A stretch of DNA of 64,000 bases from positions 28,671,679 to 28,735,678 of the forward strand of contig CM055893.1 of NCBI GenBank assembly GCA_029582165.1, written 5' to 3'. The stretch comes from Portulaca oleracea (Eukaryota; Streptophyta; Magnoliopsida; Caryophyllales; Portulacaceae). The position numbers were made by a program, and so were the translations under genes. The notes under the pieces were generated by a model. That model did not search any database and was not told where the DNA came from. It was given only the letters and a program-made list of their open reading frames with translations. Below, piece by piece: positions 20,610 through 31,504 of the stretch (position 1 is its first letter; every line of letters starts with the position of its first letter).

Positions 20610-21257
20610 CTATGGCCTCCCTAGTAGCAAATTGAAAGAGGCCGGAATCTCTAGTACCACGAACTCCACATTCCGAGTGGCGCTACCGGTAGTAATGTTC
20701 AACACCACAGATCCGACAGACTTCCGGGGTGAATTGTCATAAGCCCTAAGTTGTACACCATTTTGAGCCAAGTGTTGTTGTTGTACTCCCAATTTCTGTG
20801 CCGTCCTCCAAGGGCACACGTTTACAGCCAAACCCTTGTCCACCAAAACCAGTGGGATAGTTTTGTTGGAACATTGCACCGTGAGGTATAGGGCTTTGTT
20901 GTGAGATACCCCTCCTTGAGGTAGATCTTCAATCCTAAAGGTGATCATCTCTTGCTGGGTAGCCACATGAGCAACCAAAGTTTCAGGAGTTGTTGTAGGT
21001 GATACCGTGAGTGCTGTAAGGGCATCCAACATCTTTTGCCTATGAGCATGTGAAGTGCATATGAGTTGCCATATGGTGACCTCAGCCCTAGTCTTTTTGA
21101 GTTGAGAAAGAAGAGGGTCTTCAGGAGAGGTCTGATTGTCATCATCAATTGTTGGTATAGGGTTAAGAATGGCCAACTGGATGGTGGTATTCCTGTTATT
21201 GTTGTGACGGCCAGACCGAGTAAGGAATACTACGTCATCTGGTTCGTCTTTCTCCAT
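20610..21257 (-). CDS. pol: aspartic protease region of element A
   Basis: A 215-residue frame. The active-site loop reads VLVDKGLAVNVCPW, with Asp at about residue 140. In element B the same site reads VLVDNGSAVNVCPW, so A has Lys for Asn and Leu for Ser next to the catalytic Asp and is probably impaired. It ends VLEIPASFNLLLGRP, the usual end of the domain, and then breaks before the G-patch-like segment. Confidence 0.78.
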   Translation of the reverse strand: MEKDEPDDVVFLTRSGRHNNNRNTTIQLAILNPIPTIDDDNQTSPEDPLLSQLKKTRAEVTIWQLICTSHAHRQKMLDALTALTVSPTTTPETLVAHVATQQEMITFRIEDLPQGGVSHNKALYLTVQCSNKTIPLVLVDKGLAVNVCPWRTAQKLGVQQQHLAQNGVQLRAYDNSPRKSVGSVVLNITTGSATRNVEFVVLEIPASFNLLLGRP

Positions 21258-21302
21258 CCATTCTGTCTCAGAATGGTCGTGCTCATCATCCTCATCACTG
21301 TC

Positions 21303-22948
21303 TCAAATACCATGGATGAATAGACCTTCGGGGAACCCAACTATCTCGGGGACAGGTTGCCCTGTTTCTACAATCAAAGCAGAGGGGTCGAAGCTGAAAT
21401 CCCCACATAAAATAGCATTTGCATACTCTGGCATAGGATTACTTTGATTGTTTGGTTTCTTAGCGGCTTTCGGCATTGGTAGCGTCCCGGCCCTTATCAT
21501 ATCTTCTATTTTGTTCCTTAGAGTCCAACATTTTTCAGTGTCATGGCCTCGGCAACGGTGATAGCAGCAAAATTGGTTGGCGTCCCAATTTCTGCCCTTG
21601 ATTTCTGGCTCTTCCTTCGGTGAGGGCAAAACCAGAATCCCTTCTTGACTAAACGGTCGAGAGCTTGAGAGTAAGGAACATCCAATGGTGTATAAGTCTC
21701 ATATTTCGGTACGTAAGGCCCCTTGCGCTGGATAGAGTTAGTCTCCATGATTTTAGGAGGGTAGCTAGCTGCACTAGTAGCCCTCCTGTTGGAGCTGGAC
21801 CCTTTCCATCCAGGCGAAGTTGTCTTATCATTGTGCATGGCTTCTAATTGGGCACAGATGTTCTTCAAGTAATCAAAATCTTTGACGACATGATACCCCA
21901 AGTGCTTGGATAGGCTGCTTTTGAGTCCTTGCTTAAAGGTAGATAACTGTAGACGAAGAGGAATTGTCTTGTTGATGTGGGACAATTTCGTATGCCACCT
22001 CTCAAAGTAATCCATAAAGGACTCATCATCCCGCTGCTTCCTGGCGGTTAAATCATCCACTGTAGCTTGTTTTTTCTGGATGCGTGTGTAGTGGTGGATG
22101 AAAGCCTTGAACAATTCAGTCCAGCTAGCTATGATTTGGGGTGACAGAGCGTGATACCATACTTTCGCTTCTCCATCTAGGGTGGATGGGAAGACTGTAG
22201 AGTATAGGTCAGCATCAATTCGATTTAAGGGTGCCAACCACATGAACTCCTCAACATGATGAATAGGGTTCTCAGAAGGTTTGAACCTAATATTCGGCAC
22301 TTCAACTTTGTCACCTATCTTCAAGGTTGGCTGAACAGGTAATGGAACCTCTAAGTACTTGTCAGCAAAAGCCGGAACAGAGCTCATTGCCTTGGTGAGG
22401 CTTTCTAACTTCTGCTCAAGAGCTTTAACAACGAGATCCCTTGTAGACTTTTCAGTCATGTTAACCTTAGCCTTAGATATCCTTGTTCCTCTAGAATATG
22501 GGGATATCTTGATGATTTCAGGATCAGATTCATATCCATGCATTTCTTCATCATCTTCTTCAGCATTCAACCCTAACTTGGTGTTGATCTTAGTGATGGC
22601 TTGTAGCATGCCATCCATCACCTGTTGTTGTTCATTCAGCCTTTTGCTCATCTTCTGTTCCTGCTCTAGGGAATTAGCGAAGACCAGACCCTGCATCTTG
22701 GTGTAGAGCTCGTCCAAATGCTTCGTGATGTTAGCTTAAGTGCTTTGGACCGGGATCTCTTGGAATTGCTCTCCATACATGGTGCTGTCGCTAGTTGCAG
22801 ATGAATCGTAATGTGGGTTCCGAATCAAACGACCAGTTCGTGGATCTCGAATGCGGGCTTGGAGTCGATCACCAATGATGCCTGCATGGAAATTCAAAGT
22901 TAGAACACTCAATGACATACTCTGACACGTACTACCCGATGCATGCAT
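21303..22948 (-). pseudogene. gag: gag of element A
   Basis: Retrotransposon gag domain with LDGEAKVWYHAL, LFKAFIHHYTRIQ, FMDYFERWHTKLSHI and LKSSLSKHLGYHV, then the zinc-knuckle-like block FCCYHRCRGHDTEKCWTLRNKIE. A stop (TAA at about 22736-22738, where B has GAG) separates the N-terminal part 22948-22739 from the main frame. A frameshift lies between 21629 and 21518, and a TGG-to-TGA stop at about 21303 cuts gag from protease. In the family, gag builds the virus-like particle and packages RNA. Confidence 0.85.
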
Positions 22949-24225
22949 GCCCTAGGAGACCTATATGATCCTAACTAACTCGACACATATATGCTGACAC
23001 AAGAGACTCACCCACTTTCTGGGAGTGCATGACCTAACTCTATATGGACCTATGGACAAAACATTATAAAGGGCCGCACAAAGCCAAACATAGAGAGCGG
23101 GTCATAAATTGATAGGCTTCAGTCAGTATTTCTCAATTCGGATGGGCCTAATCCACAGGCCGACTGTTTTAAGGAGAATCCGTAACTCGGCCTAATAATT
23201 CAGACAGCTCAAGCCATAATGACTATTAGGCGGACTAGAATAATGTTTCAACAAAACTGACGACCCAACTTTTTTTTTTACCTCTTTTATTGTTTTTTTT
23301 TTGTAGTCGAGGAAAATGGATATTATAAAGGATTGAACAAAGTCAACAATAAGCGAGTCGTAACTAATTTATGGGCCTAATCAATAAATCCAATATGGTT
23401 GGGCCTAACAACGTGCCGGCCAAAAATGCGGTGGATTTATTAATTACATCAATAAATTAATTTACTCAAGCCTAGTGACTATTATGCAATCTAAAATGCT
23501 ATCCATTTACTTTGTTGGACTTTTAATTAATTTTTGGACTTTTGTTAAGAGAATTTTTGTAAAGGGCCATATAATATCATCAAAAGTGAGTCACCTTTTA
23601 TTTATTAATTAAAATAATCACCCTTCAAGCATAAATGGGCCCTTCCACTTGGGCTAACCGTGATGCTTTTTGAGTCAATTATTCTAACTAATAAATAATC
23701 ATTTTCTCAACCTAATGAATTTTATATGGACTAGAACAAAACCTCTAAACTAGGGTCGACTCTAAAACAAAAGGAAAGGGGAAGGGGTAGCACATAGCAC
23801 ATAGCATACAACATAAGGGGATACCCTAAACCAAGGCTCTACGTTCATGGATTTTTCTATGGTTGGATTACATGGCCTACCGCACGTTTTCGTCTCCGTA
23901 CCCCATACCTTTAGGTAAGGAGTGTGAGGTATTGCTCAAAGAACTTCAAGGAAGCCCTTTGAGTGTAACGCGGGGAGAGGAGAGACCAAATGCTTGGCGA
24001 TGTAGAGTGCATCACACAAGTAGTGGCCTACCCGCTCTCCAAGGAATCACCTAGGTATAACTTAACCGTCGCCTTTGTGCTAACGTGTCAAAAGACGCGA
24101 TTAGTGGCCCGGTATGCAAAGAATGCCTAAAAGGAATTATAAAATCGCGAAACAAATCAGCTTCTCCCTTTTACAATTTCAATTTAATTCGATTTTTTCA
24201 AGTTTTACTCTCTTTTAAGTTTAAG
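22949..24225 (-). other. 5' leader of element A
   Basis: Untranslated leader between the PBS and gag. T-rich runs lie near 23270-23300. The leader of element B (37557-40265 minus its solo LTR) is homologous. No ORF1 of the kind seen in classical Ogre elements is recognisable. Many GGCCCA/TGGGCC words occur. Confidence 0.7.
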
Positions 24226-24243
24226 TCCCCAGTGGAGTCGCCA
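24226..24243 (-). promoter_or_regulatory. primer binding site of element A
   Basis: The minus strand reads TGGCGACTCCACTGGGGA, three bases after the LTR end CCTACA. It differs by one base from element B (37539-37556). A PBS of this type is known from Tat/Ogre elements; the priming tRNA (reported as tRNA-Arg in that group) cannot be confirmed here. Confidence 0.8.
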
Positions 24244-24246
24244 ATC

Positions 24247-25921
24247 TGTAGGACCCCGGGAAAAGCAAACGCTTTTCTCCGTGATGCGTTGCTTAATGAT
24301 CGGGAGCCGACTAAGGTTGCTTAATCCTTAAATAAGGATATTTTTATTTTCAAAATTCATTTTTGGGGTGGTGAAATTTTATTTATTTTACAAATCCCTT
24401 TTTTTATTATTTAAATACTTGAAATGACACCAAAAATATATTAAATATAACTTAAACAGCAAATTCAGGCCCAAAAGAAAGCAACCGGATCGCCAAGAGC
24501 TGTCAAAACCCGCGCAGGTTTTGACAATCCTTGGACTGGGCCGTCCGCTTTCCTGGGCCAGAGAAAGTAGGTCAGAAACCATAAAACCTGTGCGGGTTTT
24601 ACCGTTTCATGGCCCATTTTCTCTCGGTTTAAACCTTGAATGTGATGAGTGAGAAATGTTAAGTCATGTTTAATTATTTTTAGTATAAATTCAATTGTTA
24701 AATAATTAAACGGATTATAAAAAGAATAAAAGAGTCGCCAGCCGATTTAAGGAAATCGACAAACCGTAAAAATAATAAAAATAACTCTGGTCTACGAAAC
24801 TCGATTCTAAGCTCGTGGGTAAGGCTACAAACTCAAGAATTATAAGAATTCTTGAATTCGCACGTTAGAAAACGGACTCTACTAAAATCGACATTAAAAT
24901 GAAAAAAGAGCGAGGAGAAGTTTAATTAATTCCGCAAATTTATATTCTTAACATGCATTAGAAAACAAGGTTTTTGGTTTACAAAATATGCACATATAAT
25001 ATAAAGTAAAGTACAAATTACATGATTAAAATAACAACGAAAAGGAATGTAAAAACGGACCTCGATGGTTTAGGAGCCCGAATGCGCCGTTCGAAGATCT
25101 TGACCTTTCCTTGAATTGGTGAAATGGAAGGCTGAGTATGAGAATGGTAGTAGGATAGTATGTGAGTGATGATTTTGGTAGAGTTAGGGAATGGTAATAT
25201 GAATATAAATGTAATAGAGAGAGTTTTGAAAGAGTGGATGTAGGATTATGATAATAGTAGAGTAAGGGTAGAATAATGGTGTAAGTTGGTGATCATTGGT
25301 GAGAATGGGAGTATAATGGTGGTAGTTTATGAGAGTTGTTGATGAAATGGATGGAAGTATGGAATTTTGAGGGGAGATTTAAGTAGAGTATGAGTGTTGT
25401 GAAGGATAGTTGATGGTAGCAGTGGAAGAATGGAGGGGGTATTTATAGTTGAGTGAGGTGAGGTTTAGGAGGGAAAATCATTGGGGACACATCCCCATGA
25501 TCATGCCATGCAATCACGTAGCTTCCAAGTCAAGGCCAAGGTCAAAACATATGGGGCTAATATCAAGGGAGGATGATCATATTTTTGGCGCCGGATTTTT
25601 GAAGATAAAACCCGCGCGGGTTTTATAATATCCAGACACTGGATCGGTGACGTGGACAAAGTCAAAACGACGCACTTAGGTTATAGATAACCCGCACGGG
25701 TTTTGGAGTCTGGGCCGGGGTGCGCCTTGGGCCTATCTTGGTTCTGGGCCGTCTCCTTCGACTTAAAACCCGTGCGGGTTTTGCTAATGGAAGTGGGCCG
25801 GCTTGTTTTGATTTATTTGCATCGCTTGCTACATTGGCCCAATGATGTATCCGGCCTTCGATGTTTTTATTCAAACTTTTGATAAGTCGGGATTATATTG
25901 GTGCAAATGTCGGTGTCTACA
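24247..25921 (-). repeat. element A 5' LTR, 1675 bp
   Basis: Ends TGTAGACACC (25921) and GGGGTCCTACA (24247, minus-strand sense). TATA box TATAAATACCCC on the minus strand at about 25440-25447. Palindromes upstream at 25607-25624, 25689-25704 and 25765-25782, and in the U5 side at 24505-24522 and 24583-24600. The 5' flank begins ATACG at 25922. Confidence 0.92.
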
Positions 25922-25963
25922 ATACGACAATTACACCCTGCACTATGCTGCGATTGAACAAAA

Positions 25964-26738
25964 TGGCGTTGTTGTTCCTAGAGTTGCGCCTTCCGACCTT
26001 TGCGTTTTTCTTGAGCGTTCCCTCTAGGTTTGAAAAAACTAAAAAGGAAAAACAAATTGAAAATCTAGAAAAAAAAAAGAGAGAAATGGCATGTTTTGAC
26101 TTCCCTCAAAATGAGCAGGAGATATTTTGTGATTATCGTGATATATTGAATTATTACCTTGCTTATTGGGCTCCTCATGGTTATAATTTTTCTAATTAGG
26201 AAATCTAATGTGTTATTAATGAGGGTGTGAATTCTGAAACTTGAAATCTGTTAAATTATTATGATTTTAATGTTGACAATTATTATGAGGCTTGGGATTT
26301 ACTTAATTTGTTGATTGAGGGTACATGTAAATTTATGGAGTGTTGTCATGCTTCGGGTTATTATTTTTGATAATCCATGTGCTCACTATGCTAAATCTCA
26401 CTACGAAAGTCAATATGTTATTATTTGTCCTCCTTCCCCTTGTATTGATTTGCATACTCTATCTCCATTTATGGATCAACCGAGGGAAGCTTCTTATGAA
26501 GACTCATATGAGAGTACTCTTTCCTCTCCTAGCTCCTTCAATTTCTATGCATGTCCCCTCCCCATATGCTCAATCTGAATTATCTAGTGATATTATCGTC
26601 TCTTCTACTTATGTTGCGCACCCGACATTTCTTGAAATTGATATGAACTATATGCAACAAGATGAAGGGTTTAATGTAAAAATAGAAAAAAAAATGGAAA
26701 AAGGGCTTCATGAGATAATTCCACAACTTAAGCATAAT
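25964..26738 (+). pseudogene. PBS and degraded 5' ORF of element D
   Basis: The PBS-like TGGCGTTGTTGTTCCTAG resembles TGGCGCCGTTGCCGGGGA of Athila/Tat elements. A short frame starts at ATG 26086 (MACFDFPQNEQEIF) and stops at 26199. Aromatic, Cys/His-containing fragments continue in shifting frames (for example DNPCAHYAKSHYESQYVI at 26315-26578). I do not recognise a domain; it may be a decayed gag-region ORF. Confidence 0.4.
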
Positions 26739-26743
26739 ACAGG

Positions 26744-27079
26744 GCTATGTCTACTACTACTTCCGAATTAGTATTGGTAGCTAATCTTATTCAAGATCTA
26801 AAGATACCCTTGGAGCTTCAAGTTGTTTTACATTGTAACAATAAGGTAGCAATACACATAGCAGAAAATCCAATTTTGCATGAGAGAACTAAACACCTTA
26901 ATATTGATTGTCATTTTACTAGAGACAAAATGATTGAAGGTTTTCTTAGTATTTCTCATGTATCTTCAGATGAGCAGTTAGTAGATATATTGACAAAGCC
27001 ATTGGGAGAAAAACATAATTATCTTTCTGGAAAGCTGGGTCTTCTGGATAAGTATCCAAGAGGGGAATGTGAAGAATAA
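26744..27079 (+). pseudogene. pol: Ty1/copia RNase H C-terminal fragment
   Basis: The frame MSTTTSELVLVANLIQDL continues with LHCNNKVAIHIAENP, HERTKHLNIDCHF and EQLVDILTKPLG. These blocks make up the C-terminal part of copia RNase H (the family reads CDNQAAIHIA and HERTKHIEIDCHF). The upstream pol is missing and the left edge is abrupt. The purine tract AAGAGGGGAATG and an LTR follow. Confidence 0.88.
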
Positions 27080-27249
27080 CAATAACTTTGTCCAGCTCAT
27101 CAAGATTTGTTATAACTAATCTTGATATTGTTTTCTTTTCTTTTTCATTTCTTCTTTCTATATATAGCTTTATATCTTCTCTTATCTTGTATCAATTAGT
27201 TCTTCTCTCAATAAAATTTCTTGCTCTTTCAATCTTTTCTCAGTTGTCA
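27068..27249 (+). repeat. copia-type short LTR
   Basis: A 182 bp segment starting TGTGAAGAAT directly after the purine tract and ending GTTGTCA. It has CTATATATAG (about 27160) and AATAAAA (about 27210), like a compact copia LTR. No matching 5' LTR or target duplication was found. Confidence 0.6.
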
Positions 27250-27989
27250 TGGGGTGTAATCCTGCTTTTTCTTCACACATACTTGATGATATTGATGAGT
27301 TAGATGTTGATTATGGGTTGGAACTTATTTTTTGATTAGATTGTGCAGGAGGTTGAGAACCCTCTAATGTGCATTAAATATGTTGTTGATGTATCCCCCT
27401 CTTCCGATCATACAATCCCCTTGCATTCATTGATGATCACCCCTCAACCGACCACACATGCCTTAAGTCACTAGGTCCCCTTAGAGGGTACGATCCCCTC
27501 CTTGACCCTTATCATGCTTGCCTAGAGGACTCGCCTAGATAAATCCTAATCGTTCACTTGGATCATTATTTAAGTGATTTTTTTAAGCCAATCAATAAGA
27601 TTTTGAGAGCACTTATACTAACTCATTGTTTTGTGTGTTCTCTTACATCCATCATTCTGAAATGCATTCGGGGATGCATCACATGCTACTACAGGTTTTG
27701 ACTGGCTCTGAGACTGATAGCCCGAGTCTTGAAGAATAAGGAGTGGTTGATTCTCCCGTTGTGGTCGAGGTTCACCTAATCATATTTCTTATTTTATTGA
27801 AGACCATGTGGTAACCTCATTCCACCCTTGTTTTTGTAACATTTCAGTTTATTTAGCTTGTTTAGTTTATTTTTGCATGCCTGTTTTTCTTTTTTGATGG
27901 TGTGCCCGATTGTGTATACATGTTGGTTATTTGGATGTTGGAGTAGTGTGGGCTTGTGTCACCACCGTTTGTGTTTTTACTTGGGTTTT
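27250..27989 (+). other. internal region of element D after the copia insert
   Basis: Short acidic frames (ILDDIDELDVDYGLEL) and stops. No recognisable domain. Composition matches 26200-26738, so the copia fragment probably interrupted one region. Confidence 0.35.
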
Positions 27990-28266
27990 TCTTCTTTTTT
28001 TTTACACGAAAGTAAAAACCACTTCATTAACAGGATCCCCAAGAAAGAAGACCATCACCCAAATACAACCAAAACCACCTATACAACATCTAAAAACATT
28101 TAAGCTAAGATGAAATCTGTACAATCTTCATACTTTTTGGATTTCCTAGCTACGTATATCAATCTATAAATCAAGTGATTTTAGATTTCCTTCACAATAA
28201 AATCAACATTATAATGGACTCCTTTCAATCTCGGGGCATTTTGAGTATCCCAAACCGTACATATGA
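27990..28266 (-). repeat. possible LINE/SINE-like 3' tail insert
   Basis: A T run at 27990-28003 is followed by sequence that reads, on the minus strand, as a 3' end finishing ...TTTACTTTCGTG plus A tail. Flanking words TTTTTACTTG (about 27975-27984) and TTTTTTACTTG (28269-28279) may be the target duplication. Similarity to a named family is not established. Confidence 0.35.
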
Positions 28267-28320
28267 TTTTTTTACTTGTGTTTATGTGTTTGTTTTTCAC
28301 CTTTTTCAGACTCTTACCCT

Positions 28321-29521
28321 CACAATGAGGACACTGTGAGATTAGGAGTACCTTATGGTTGTATTTATGCTTATAGCTGAGTTATTTAGTCAAAAACAAT
28401 CATTATGTGCGTGTTAAACCATTCCTTTATAGTTGTTACCATGAATTATTTGCTAGCCTCTCTACCTTTGCATAGCGGTCTCCTTACCCTTCAATCACTT
28501 CTAGTTTGTTTTCGTGATTTTCTTGGTTTAGGAGGTTTTTGTTTTGGTTTTCATGTTTTTCATGCTCTAAATAAGCCCGCGAAATCAACAAGGTTAGTGT
28601 GAGTGGGCGACACTCACACCCCTTAAGTACTTTGTATACATATGGAGCTACCTAAGTTGGGAGGGTAATCCCATTTTGGAGGGCTATCTAAATTCCTGAA
28701 AAAACCCGGCATGAAAACAATAGAAAAGAAAAAAATGAAAAATGAAAAAAAGTATATATGCTTGTTTGTTGGTTTACCAACGTGATATGGTCTAGGTGGT
28801 TCACGACCCCTCGCCCCTTAAGTACATCGTTTATGTACAGAGAAAAACCATGCTGGGAGAGTGAACCGCACACGGGCCGCACTATATCTCAAAACATGCC
28901 AACTAAAAGAAAAAGTTAGAATAAATCAATAAATAAAGTGCGAAACCTTCTCCTATGTAACATACGACCCTCACTAAGCCAAGTGCGACACTAAATAGGG
29001 TAGGATTGACCTACACCTAGTCATTAAAATATAAAAATGAGCATTTGTGCATGGATAGCCGAGACTTGGCCGCCTTTGCCCTGACTTGATCGAAAATAAA
29101 ACTAAGACACATGCACTTGCGCACAAGGAACCCGTTAGGCAAGGTTAATGTAGAAATCTGAAAGATTGGTCTCACCCGAGTCTAGTGTCTTGGCATGTAA
29201 ATATTAACTGCTTTTGGTTTATCAACGACGTTGTTTGAGTAACTTTTGCATAACTGCGATCATGGGTTCTACCTTTCTTGATTTTTACTTTCTTTTCTCC
29301 TTTTTTCTTCTTTTTCCTTTGCCTTTTGTTGGTATAGCTTCTGTAAACCTGCATGAGACCAAACTCGTCCACCCGGGCAGTGGGGTGTTTAAAGGGCTTG
29401 ATGCATATGCTGAATGCATCCACGATTCCTGTAGAATTGAGTTAGGTGTTTTATTATTTGCTTAATGTAGTTCTTTGCTTTATTTTACTCGGGACAAGCA
29501 AAAGGTCAAGTGTGGGAGCGA
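28321..29521 (+). other. conserved 3' module of element D before the LTR
   Basis: It starts with the hairpin CACAATG-AGGA-CACTGTG (28321-28338). It ends with ACTCGGGACAAGC (29488-29500) and the purine-rich AAGTGTGGGAG before the LTR. The block with TCCACCCGGGCAGTGGGG and GGGCTTGATGCATATGCTGAATGC matches, in reverse, 58420-58480 of family C. No gene is seen; it is a non-coding 3' region shared by two families. Confidence 0.6.
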
Positions 29522-29820
29522 TGGGTGCCTAGGTTCGATTTTGAGCCTAAATGCATCCTCTTTCCTTGGCATTTTCCTCGGTTCCATGAATAAATATATT
29601 GTTTTTATGTTACTTTTGTTCCCTTTTATGTTCCATTGGCAATGAAATGCATGTGGAAGAAATGTGCGTAAAAAGAGGCAAAAACTGGAACGATTTGAGG
29701 AAAGGTCGGGATCCTAATGCAAATTTTGAGAAGACCCGGTCGAGAAAGTGGAAGGCCAACCCTTGGCCACAATAAGACTCAAGAGAAACCAACCAGAGCC
29801 TCAAGGTCTTGAGCCATCAT

Positions 29821-30149
29821 GTCACAGCCGTGACCAATGCCTCCCAAGACCAGCTAAGATAGATCGAGTCCGTTGACCCCCTGAACGGAGAGGGTGTCAC
29901 GACCGTGACACATCAAAGAAGAAATCAGGATTCAAGAAAGGAGATGCCTCACGGTCGTTAATAGACACCCTTACGCCGTGACAAGCTGAGATAAAGAGTA
30001 GTTCAGAATAGAAAATGGAATACGGTCGTGAGTCTTGCCCTCACAACCGTGACACCAATCCTCACGGTCGTGACACATCAGAGAGGAGAATTCATAGTTT
30101 TAGACAAAATATACCTCTTGGCCATTACAGACCTCGTCACGACCGTGAC
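29821..30149. promoter_or_regulatory. family-D palindrome cluster in LTR
   Basis: Inverted repeat GTCACG-AC-CGTGAC or variants at 29821, 29896, 29949, 30021, 30040, 30061 and 30136. Two neighbouring pairs (29821 to 29896, and 30061 to 30136) are exactly 75 bp apart. A canonical TATA box downstream is not evident in this family. Confidence 0.55.
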
Positions 30150-30874
30150 GCTCTGTTTCCGCCGACTTATTTTCCGGGTCAAAACGACTGAGTATTGACC
30201 CCTTTCTTCCATGGTAAAAGTAGAGAGACTCATTATTTCCACATCAACTTTCATTATTAGGTCTTAGCTTTACTCTTACGGTTTTAGCTTTTAATTTTAG
30301 GTAGGATTAGATAAGGGTTTTCTCCCAATTGCAAATTCATTAAATGTAAATTTAGGGTTTATCCTTGTAATTGAAACTTTCATTATTGTTTTCATTGCCA
30401 TTAGAGCAACAATTAGTACCGAATTCAAGTAAGTCTCTTCTTCTTCCACTTTAATTTCAGCTTTCAATTTGTTGAATTACTTGTTGATTACCTTGTTTAT
30501 GCTTTTTATTAGTTTTATTAGCATTAATATGTCAGTTTTTGCTAGAATCATATTGAATTTTGAGTTGTTTGTTGGAATAGTGGTAGTTGTGAATATGTGT
30601 TGCTAGTTCCTTAAAGGTTAGGAGGTAATTACGGCCTCCAATAGGGGATTAGGTATGGATTATTAGGATTAGGGTGATTAATGAGGTAATTAAGTGTTCC
30701 TCTCTCTATTTCCACTCAATGTGAAGGATTTTGGTGCCCAGAGGTTATGAATCCTTCCCCAAACATTGAGTTGGAGATAAAGGTAGGAATTAGTTTCTAA
30801 TTCGCTGTAGCGAGGAATTTTTGAACCGATTAGATTGGATTGCGTTCGAATACTATCTAAGGTCGTCATATGTG

Positions 30875-31504
30875 GAGTAAATTACATTTACCCTACCTGA
30901 CATTTGTTGTAATAATTTTTACACACCCGACATTTGTGAAATAATTTTTACCTTACCTAACATTAAGTGTTCATATATTTAAACGTCCTAAGATATTTTA
31001 TATTTGATTTTTGTTGGATTTTTCGGCGAACATTACAAAGATAAATATGAATTCACAGTTTTACCCTAGATATTAATTTGTTTTCATTTTTCATTGTCAT
31101 TATAAGATATTTCTTCCATTATAATTGATTTTTCACCCTTGATATTTTATAAGGTATTTTATAATTGGGTTTTCATTTTTCAGAATGAGGAGGAATTGGG
31201 TTTTCGAAGAAATAAAGTAGAGAAAAGGTTGGGGTTTAAATTCTATATGAATTAATATTAAGGGTAAAAACGTCAATTCTTATTTAATTGAAAGTCATAT
31301 GAATTAATATCAAGGGTAAAAAAGTCAATTCATATTTATATTTTTATGTTCGCCGGAAAATCCAACAAAAATCAAATATAAAATATCTTAGGAGATTTAA
31401 ATATATGAACACTTAATGTCAGGTAAGGTAAAAATTATTTCACAAATGTCGGGTGTGTATAAATTATTACCACAAATGTCAGGTAGGGTAAATGTAATTT
31501 ACTC
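30875..31504. mobile_element. Mutator-like MITE with long terminal inverted repeats
   Basis: The left end GAGTAAATTACATTTACCCT and the right end are inverted copies. Similarity runs inward for about 170 bp on each side (ACACTTAATGTCAGGTAAGG and its reverse complement). Flanks are GTCATATGTG (30865-30874) and GCCATATGTG (31505-31514), a 10 bp target duplication with one mismatch. No transposase frame. Length, long TIRs and a 9-10 bp duplication point to a Mutator-like origin. Confidence 0.82.

Larger units (their letters stand above)
6785..25921 (-). mobile_element. Tat-lineage Ty3/gypsy retrotransposon A
   Basis: Minus strand, so the 5' end is at 25921. The order is 5' LTR (25921-24247), PBS, leader, gag, protease, G-patch-like linker, RT-RNase H, second RNase H and integrase (ends 16295), then antisense aORF2 and aORF1, a repeat array, a polypurine tract and a 3' LTR (7939-6785, truncated). 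Dual RNase H, a PBS of the TGGCGACTCC type and extra ORFs are features of the Tat/Ogre/Retand clade. A family-C solo LTR sits inside aORF2. The two LTRs differ by only a few percent by eye, so it appears younger than element B. The frames carry stops, so it is not autonomous as read. Confidence 0.88.

Noticed and set aside
26340..26771. Hydrophobic 143-codon frame suggesting a membrane protein
   Set aside because: It overlaps degraded element-D frames in an AT-rich region and has no family motif; the hydrophobicity comes from T-rich codons.
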